Both the position numbers and the translations under genes were made by a program. Of a DNA stretch of 64,000 bases, positions 60,308-64,000 are shown piece by piece. Location: positions 496,001 to 560,000 of the forward strand of contig NZ_JACLAL010000003.1 of the NCBI RefSeq assembly GCF_014280875.1. Reading direction: 5' to 3'. This DNA comes from Paenirhizobium daejeonense (GTDB lineage: Bacteria > Pseudomonadota > Alphaproteobacteria > Rhizobiales > Rhizobiaceae). Below the pieces are notes generated by a model. It worked only from the letters and a program-made list of their open reading frames with translations. It did not search any database and had not been told where the DNA came from. The stretch's first letter is position 1, and each line of letters opens with the position of its first letter.

Positions 60308-61096
60308 TTATTCCTCATAGCTGTGCCCCGCTTTAAGGCCTTCGCGGACGCGGTGGGCGATTTCGAGGAATTCGGGGGTTTCACGAATTTCCAGCGGGCG
60401 TTCGCGCGGCAGGGTGGATTCGATCACGTCGGTCACGCGGCCGGGGCGGGGGCTCATCACCACGATCTTGGTGGAGAGATAGACGGCCTCCGGAATGGAG
60501 TGGGTGACGAAACAGATCGTCTTGTCGGTCGCGGCCCAGAGCTTCAGAAGCTGTTCGTTGAGATGGTCTCGGACGATCTCGTCCAGCGCGCCGAAGGGTT
60601 CGTCCATCAGGAGCAAATCGGCGTCGAAGGCAAGCGCGCGTGCGATCGAGGCGCGCTGCTGCATGCCGCCGGAAAGCTGCCAGGGGAACTTCTTGCCGAA
60701 GCCGGTGAGGTTGACGAGTTCCAGCGTCTGTTCGATCCGTTTCTTCTTTTCCTCGGCGGAGAAGCCCATGATTTCCAGCGGAAGCGCGATGTTCTTCTCG
60801 ATGGTACGCCATGGATACAGCGCCGCCGCCTGGAAGACATAGCCGTAGGAGCGATCCAGCCTCGCGTTTTCCGGTGTCATGCCGTTGACGGTGATCTCGC
60901 CGCTGGTGTGCTTCTCCAGATCGGCGATGACGCGGAGAAAGGTGGTCTTGCCACACCCCGAAGGGCCGATGAAGGAGACGAAGTCGCCCTTCTTCACCTC
61001 GAGATCGACATTGGAGAGCGCGTGCACCGGCCCGTCTCCCGTCTGGAAGGTGAGACAGAGGTTTTTGGCGGACACGACGGAAAATGGAGCGTTCAT
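60308..61096 (-). CDS. ABC transporter ATPase, NMT1-type system
   Basis: ATP-binding subunit, 262 residues from ATG 61096. Walker A GPSGCGKTT (about residues 41-49), Q-loop GYVFQAAALYPWRT, signature LSGGMQQRASIARAL, Walker B LLLMDEPFGALDE and H-loop FVTHSIPEAVYLS are all intact; this class of ATPase serves taurine, nitrate and thiamine-precursor importers. First gene of the ABC operon; divergent from the cupin gene, about 124 bases between starts. Confidence 0.95.
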   Translation of the reverse strand: MNAPFSVVSAKNLCLTFQTGDGPVHALSNVDLEVKKGDFVSFIGPSGCGKTTFLRVIADLEKHTSGEITVNGMTPENARLDRSYGYVFQAAALYPWRTIEKNIALPLEIMGFSAEEKKKRIEQTLELVNLTGFGKKFPWQLSGGMQQRASIARALAFDADLLLMDEPFGALDEIVRDHLNEQLLKLWAATDKTICFVTHSIPEAVYLSTKIVVMSPRPGRVTDVIESTLPRERPLEIRETPEFLEIAHRVREGLKAGHSYEE

Positions 61097-61220
61097 CGAA
61101 TGGAACTCATCAGCTTGGTTGCAAAGGCAAAAGGCCTCTTGCATGCTATCATGACACGGCCGGATGGCGCCGGCCTATGAGACTTTGCGTGGATACCCAA
61201 CGCCTTGGAGGAGCGGGACC

Positions 61221-61634
61221 ATGGATACGTCATCGAAACCCACCTGCCGGATCGTCCGGCCGAGCAATACCTATGACGGCAAGCAGGGATTGACCTATTT
61301 CGAAGGCATTGCGGCCGAGACCGTCGGCTCCAAAGGTATCTGCATGCACGTGCTGACCCTGCCGCCCGGCGCGCGGGCCAAGGCCCATCTGCACGAAAGC
61401 CACGAGACGGCGATCTACTGCCTCTCCGGCTCTGCCCACACCTGGTATGGCGACCGGCTGGAAAATCATGTGATCCTGCATGCTGGCGAACTGATGTACA
61501 TTCCCGCCGGCGTGCCGCATCTTCCGGCCAACCTTTCCAACGCGCCCTGCACGGCGATTATCGCCCGGACAGATCCGAACGAGCAGGAAAGCGTGGTGCT
61601 TCTGCCCGAACTGGACGCGCTGGTAGAGGTTTGA
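61221..61634 (+). CDS. Cupin-domain protein
   Basis: A 137-residue single-cupin protein from ATG 61221, behind GGAGGAGC. The two cupin motifs are present: GARAKAHLHESHETAIYCLSG (in part; metal-binding His-His-Glu) and GELMYIPAGVPHLPAN (His of motif 2). No catalytic activity is recognisable; cupins of this size act as metal-binding isomerases, dioxygenases or sensors. It is divergent from the ABC ATPase, its stop almost touches the stop of the next, convergent gene. Confidence 0.9.
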   Translation: MDTSSKPTCRIVRPSNTYDGKQGLTYFEGIAAETVGSKGICMHVLTLPPGARAKAHLHESHETAIYCLSGSAHTWYGDRLENHVILHAGELMYIPAGVPHLPANLSNAPCTAIIARTDPNEQESVVLLPELDALVEV

Positions 61635-61636
61635 GG

Positions 61637-62023
61637 CTATCTGCATAGGGCCAGCGGTCCCCAGGTCGAGCCATCGTCGATTTTCAGCACGTAACTGTCG
61701 GGGCCGGCGCGGTCGATATCGATCTCGAACGGCGCCTGTTCCTCGTTTCCGCCTTCCTCCTCGCAGGAGGCAGTGACGGTGAAGCCATCGTCCGCATCCT
61801 CGTGCACCGACTTGAAGGTGCAGTAGGCCGAAGCGGTGGTCACGGCTTCGGACGTCAGCAGGAAGAAATTGTCGGAACCGGTAGATTCACCCGTCATCGC
61901 GTAGTCGCAGCCGTCCTTGTTGCCATAGCTGCCCTTGATCGGCAGCTCGGCAGCGATGGCCGCGCCCAAAGGCGCGGTCCAGACAAGTAAAGCCAGCAGT
62001 AAGAGGAGGCCGGCACAGCGCAT
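61637..62023 (-). CDS. Small secreted protein of unknown function
   Basis: 128 residues from ATG 62023, 3 bases after the hydantoinase stop (a TTG one codon earlier is possible). A signal peptide spans about 1-25. The mature part has four Cys residues (KDGCDY, AYCTF, ASCEEE and LALCR), probably two disulfides, and is acidic. No known domain. Being in the hydantoinase transcript, it may be secreted under the same conditions, but no function is evident. Confidence 0.75.
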   Translation of the reverse strand: MRCAGLLLLLALLVWTAPLGAAIAAELPIKGSYGNKDGCDYAMTGESTGSDNFFLLTSEAVTTASAYCTFKSVHEDADDGFTVTASCEEEGGNEEQAPFEIDIDRAGPDSYVLKIDDGSTWGPLALCR

Positions 62024-62026
62024 CAA

Positions 62027-63481
62027 TCAGACGCCAGACGCCGGGATGCCGGTGCGCTCGACCTTGCGGGGAGCGACCAGTTCTTTCCAGGTGGAAAGAG
62101 CCTTGTTGACCGCCTGGAAGGGCTCGCGCGATACGAACTGGCCGTGGCCTTCCCGCGTCTTGACGGTCGTTTCCTCGATGGCAACGTAGCCGCGGGTGAG
62201 GGTGTAGCGCGGCAGGCCGGTCACTTCCTTGCCCTCGAAGACGTTGTATTCGACCGGTGACTGCTGGGTCTTTGCCGAAATGGTCTTGGTGCGCTTCGGA
62301 TCCCAGACGACGATATCCGCATCGGCGCCGACCACGATCGCACCCTTCTTCGGATAGATGTTGAGGATCTTGGCGATGTTGGTGGAGGTGACGGCCACGA
62401 ATTCGTTCATGGTCAGGCGGCCGGTGTTGACGCCGTAGCTCCAGAGCAGCGGCATGCGGTCTTCGAGGCCGCCGGTGCCGTTCGGGATCTTGCGGAAATC
62501 GCCGACGCCGTAGCGTTTCTGCTGAACGGTGAACGAGCAGTGGTCGGTGGCGACGCAGGAGAGCGATCCCGCCTGCAGGCCGGCCCAGAGGCTGTCCTGA
62601 TGCAGCTTGTTGCGGAAGGGCGGGGACATCACACGGGCGGCGGCATGATCCCAGTCGGGGTTCGAATATTCGCTGTCATCGAGCAGCAGATGCTGGATCA
62701 GCGGTTCGCCATAGACGCGCATGCCCTTCTGGCGGGCGCGGCGGATGGCTTCGTGAGCCTGTTCGCAGGAGGTGTGAACGATATAGACCGGGCAACCGGC
62801 CATGTCGGCGATGGTGATGGCGCGGTTGGTCGCCTCGCCCTCGACTTCCGGCGGACGGGAATAGGCGTGGGCTTCCGGGCCGTTATTGCCTGCAGCCATC
62901 AGCTTTTCCTGCATCGAGGCGACGATGTCGCCGTTTTCGGCATGGACCAGCGGCAGGGCGCCGAGTTCGGCGCAGCGCGAGAAGGAGGCGAACATCTCGT
63001 CGTCGTTCACCATCAGCGCGCCCTTGTAGGCCATGAAGTGCTTGAAGGTGTTGATGCCCTTTTCGCGGACGACGGTTTCCATCTCCTCGAAGACCTGCTT
63101 GTCCCACCACGTCACCGCCATGTGGAAGGAATAGTCGGCATTGGCCCTGGTGGACTTGTTGTCCCAGCGCTTCAAGGCGTCGAGGAGCGACTGGCCCGGA
63201 TCGGGCAGACAGAAATCGACCACCATGGTGGTGCCGCCGGCGAGACCGGCGCGGGTGCCGCTTTCGAAATCGTCAGCGGAGTAGGTGCCCATGAACGGCA
63301 TTTCGAGGTGGACGTGCGGATCGATGCCGCCCGGCATGACATAGCAGCCGGCCGCATCCAGAACCTCGTCGCCAGCAAGGTTCGGGCCGATCTCGACGAT
63401 CACGCCGCCTTCGATCCTGACGTCAGCCTTGTAGGTGAGATCGGCGGTAACGACCGTGCCGCCCTTGATGACTGTGCTCAT
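62027..63481 (-). CDS. hydA: Dihydropyrimidinase (D-hydantoinase)
   Basis: Zinc-dependent amidohydrolase that opens dihydropyrimidines or hydantoins to N-carbamoyl amino acids; 484 residues. Metal ligands: His56 and His58 in DPHVHLEMPF, the carbamylated Lys153 in HFMAYKGALMV, His in PLVHAENGD, YIVHTSCEQA and Asp in VATDHCSF. GGTTMVVDFCLPDPG is also conserved. The gene is the second of the pyrimidine-catabolic group: the downstream amidohydrolase starts 95 bases away on the same strand and removes the carbamoyl group. The adjoining ABC importer would bring substrate in. Confidence 0.97.
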   Translation of the reverse strand: MSTVIKGGTVVTADLTYKADVRIEGGVIVEIGPNLAGDEVLDAAGCYVMPGGIDPHVHLEMPFMGTYSADDFESGTRAGLAGGTTMVVDFCLPDPGQSLLDALKRWDNKSTRANADYSFHMAVTWWDKQVFEEMETVVREKGINTFKHFMAYKGALMVNDDEMFASFSRCAELGALPLVHAENGDIVASMQEKLMAAGNNGPEAHAYSRPPEVEGEATNRAITIADMAGCPVYIVHTSCEQAHEAIRRARQKGMRVYGEPLIQHLLLDDSEYSNPDWDHAAARVMSPPFRNKLHQDSLWAGLQAGSLSCVATDHCSFTVQQKRYGVGDFRKIPNGTGGLEDRMPLLWSYGVNTGRLTMNEFVAVTSTNIAKILNIYPKKGAIVVGADADIVVWDPKRTKTISAKTQQSPVEYNVFEGKEVTGLPRYTLTRGYVAIEETTVKTREGHGQFVSREPFQAVNKALSTWKELVAPRKVERTGIPASGV

Positions 63482-63576
63482 TGGTCCCTGTTCCCTGTTT
63501 TATATTCTGGAATGGACCGTCGACCTGCTTTCTGCCGACGGCCGGAAGCTTGAGGCTGCGCGAGATGCGGCGCAGC

Positions 63577-64000
63577 CTAGGCCACAATCTCGGCGGTCTC
63601 GATGACGGCATGGAACAGCACGTCGCAGCCGGCGGCGGCCCAGTCCTTCGAGATTTCCTCGGCCTCGTTATGGGAAAGGCCGTCGACGCAGGGGCACATG
63701 ATCATTGTGGTCGGCGCAACCTTGGCCGTCCAGCAGGCGTCATGGCCGGCGCCGGAGATGATGTTCATGTGGCTGTAGCCCAGCCGCTCGGCGGCGTTGC
63801 GTACGCGATCGACCAGCACCGGATCGAAGGTGACGGGGTCGAAATGACCGACCGCCTCGACCGAGCAGCCCACGCCGATTGCTTCGCAGATCTTGGCCGC
63901 CTCGGCCTCGATCTTTGCCCGCATGGCGTTGAGCTTGGCGAGGTCAGGCGTGCGGATGTCGACCGTAAATACGACCTTGCCCGGTAGCACGTTGCGGGAG
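63577..64000 (-). CDS. M20-family N-carbamoyl-amino-acid (beta-alanine) amidohydrolase, partial
   Basis: C-terminal 140 residues of a zinc-dependent M20-family enzyme; the frame is open at the right edge, so the start lies outside. Conserved blocks are VLPGKVVFTVDIRTP, SGAGHDACWTAK (His-Asp) and CVDGLSHNEAEE (His-Glu), the dinuclear zinc and dimer-interface residues of allantoate/ureidopropionase-type hydrolases. Following the dihydropyrimidinase, it presumably hydrolyses N-carbamoyl-beta-alanine to beta-alanine, CO2 and NH3. Allantoate amidohydrolase is the main alternative. Confidence 0.9.
   Translation of the reverse strand, partial: SRNVLPGKVVFTVDIRTPDLAKLNAMRAKIEAEAAKICEAIGVGCSVEAVGHFDPVTFDPVLVDRVRNAAERLGYSHMNIISGAGHDACWTAKVAPTTMIMCPCVDGLSHNEAEEISKDWAAAGCDVLFHAVIETAEIVA

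Noticed and set aside
59987..61180. Plus-strand frame of 397 codons opposite the ABC ATPase and permease
   Set aside because: Overlaps two clear ABC genes and lacks any domain signature.
1..64000. tRNA, rRNA, CRISPR arrays, transposases or integrases
   Set aside because: I looked for tRNA-like cloverleaf sequences, repeated spacers and mobile-element proteins and found none.

Overview
The window is a GC-rich chromosomal segment of an alphaproteobacterium, almost certainly a member of the Rhizobiaceae (Rhizobium, Agrobacterium, Neorhizobium or a close relative). This rests on recognisable CtrA, ChpT, SciP and EipA proteins, an ExoY-like sugar transferase, a rhizobial-style urt/ure urea region, and short GC-rich palindromic repeats between genes. 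No tRNA, rRNA, CRISPR array, insertion sequence or integrase was found. Both ends cut through genes: a pseudouridine synthase on the left and a carbamoyl-amino-acid amidohydrolase on the right.

Layout. 1-3.5 kb: RluD-type pseudouridine synthase (partial), a small membrane protein, a TrmH/SpoU-type methyltransferase and a coiled-coil membrane protein. 3.6-8.7 kb: cell-cycle island with eipA, chpT, a degenerate single-domain receiver, ctrA, a FliJ-like gene, a small acetyltransferase, a PqiA-like membrane protein and sciP. 9-13 kb: a LuxR-type regulator whose leader carries a perfect 22-bp palindrome, an ExoY-like sugar transferase, a DUF2793 protein and cysQ. 13.2-21 kb: soxBDAG (heterotetrameric sarcosine oxidase) and a dimethylglycine/sarcosine dehydrogenase-like GcvT-fused flavoprotein. 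21.3-26.8 kb: a branched-chain amino-acid-type ABC transporter (livHMGF, a DUF6867-like protein, livK), followed by an acyl-CoA synthetase. 28.8-33.1 kb: a two-component system whose sensor is an NCS1 nucleobase-permease-like domain fused to a cysteine-rich module, a histidine kinase and a receiver. 33.4-35.1 kb: an LpxO/OlsC-like hydroxylase and a TerC-family protein. 35.3-41.2 kb: urtABCDE urea transporter. 41.3-51.5 kb: urease genes ureD-A-B-C and ureE-F-G interspersed with an esterase, DUF1272, LprI-like, sialyltransferase-like, TIGR02117/DUF2459, peroxiredoxin and GGDEF genes. 51.6-57.2 kb: a Crp/Fnr regulator behind a consensus FNR/FixK box and a small ORF, then an RND efflux pump. 57.5-64 kb: an NMT1/ThiY-type ABC transporter, a cupin, a small secreted protein, dihydropyrimidinase and an amidohydrolase.

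How the parts fit. Much of the window concerns nitrogen from small organic compounds: methylated glycines (Sox and the dehydrogenase), amino acids (Liv), urea (Urt and urease), and pyrimidines or hydantoins (dihydropyrimidinase, amidohydrolase and the adjacent transporter). The permease-like sensor kinase sits between the Liv and Urt loci, and its sensor domain belongs to a family that binds nucleobases and hydantoins. I infer, without direct evidence, that it senses such a compound. The kinase fusion, its cysteine module, the LuxR-leader palindrome, the FNR box with a translationally coupled small ORF, and the sialyltransferase-like protein in the urease cluster are the most worthwhile observations.
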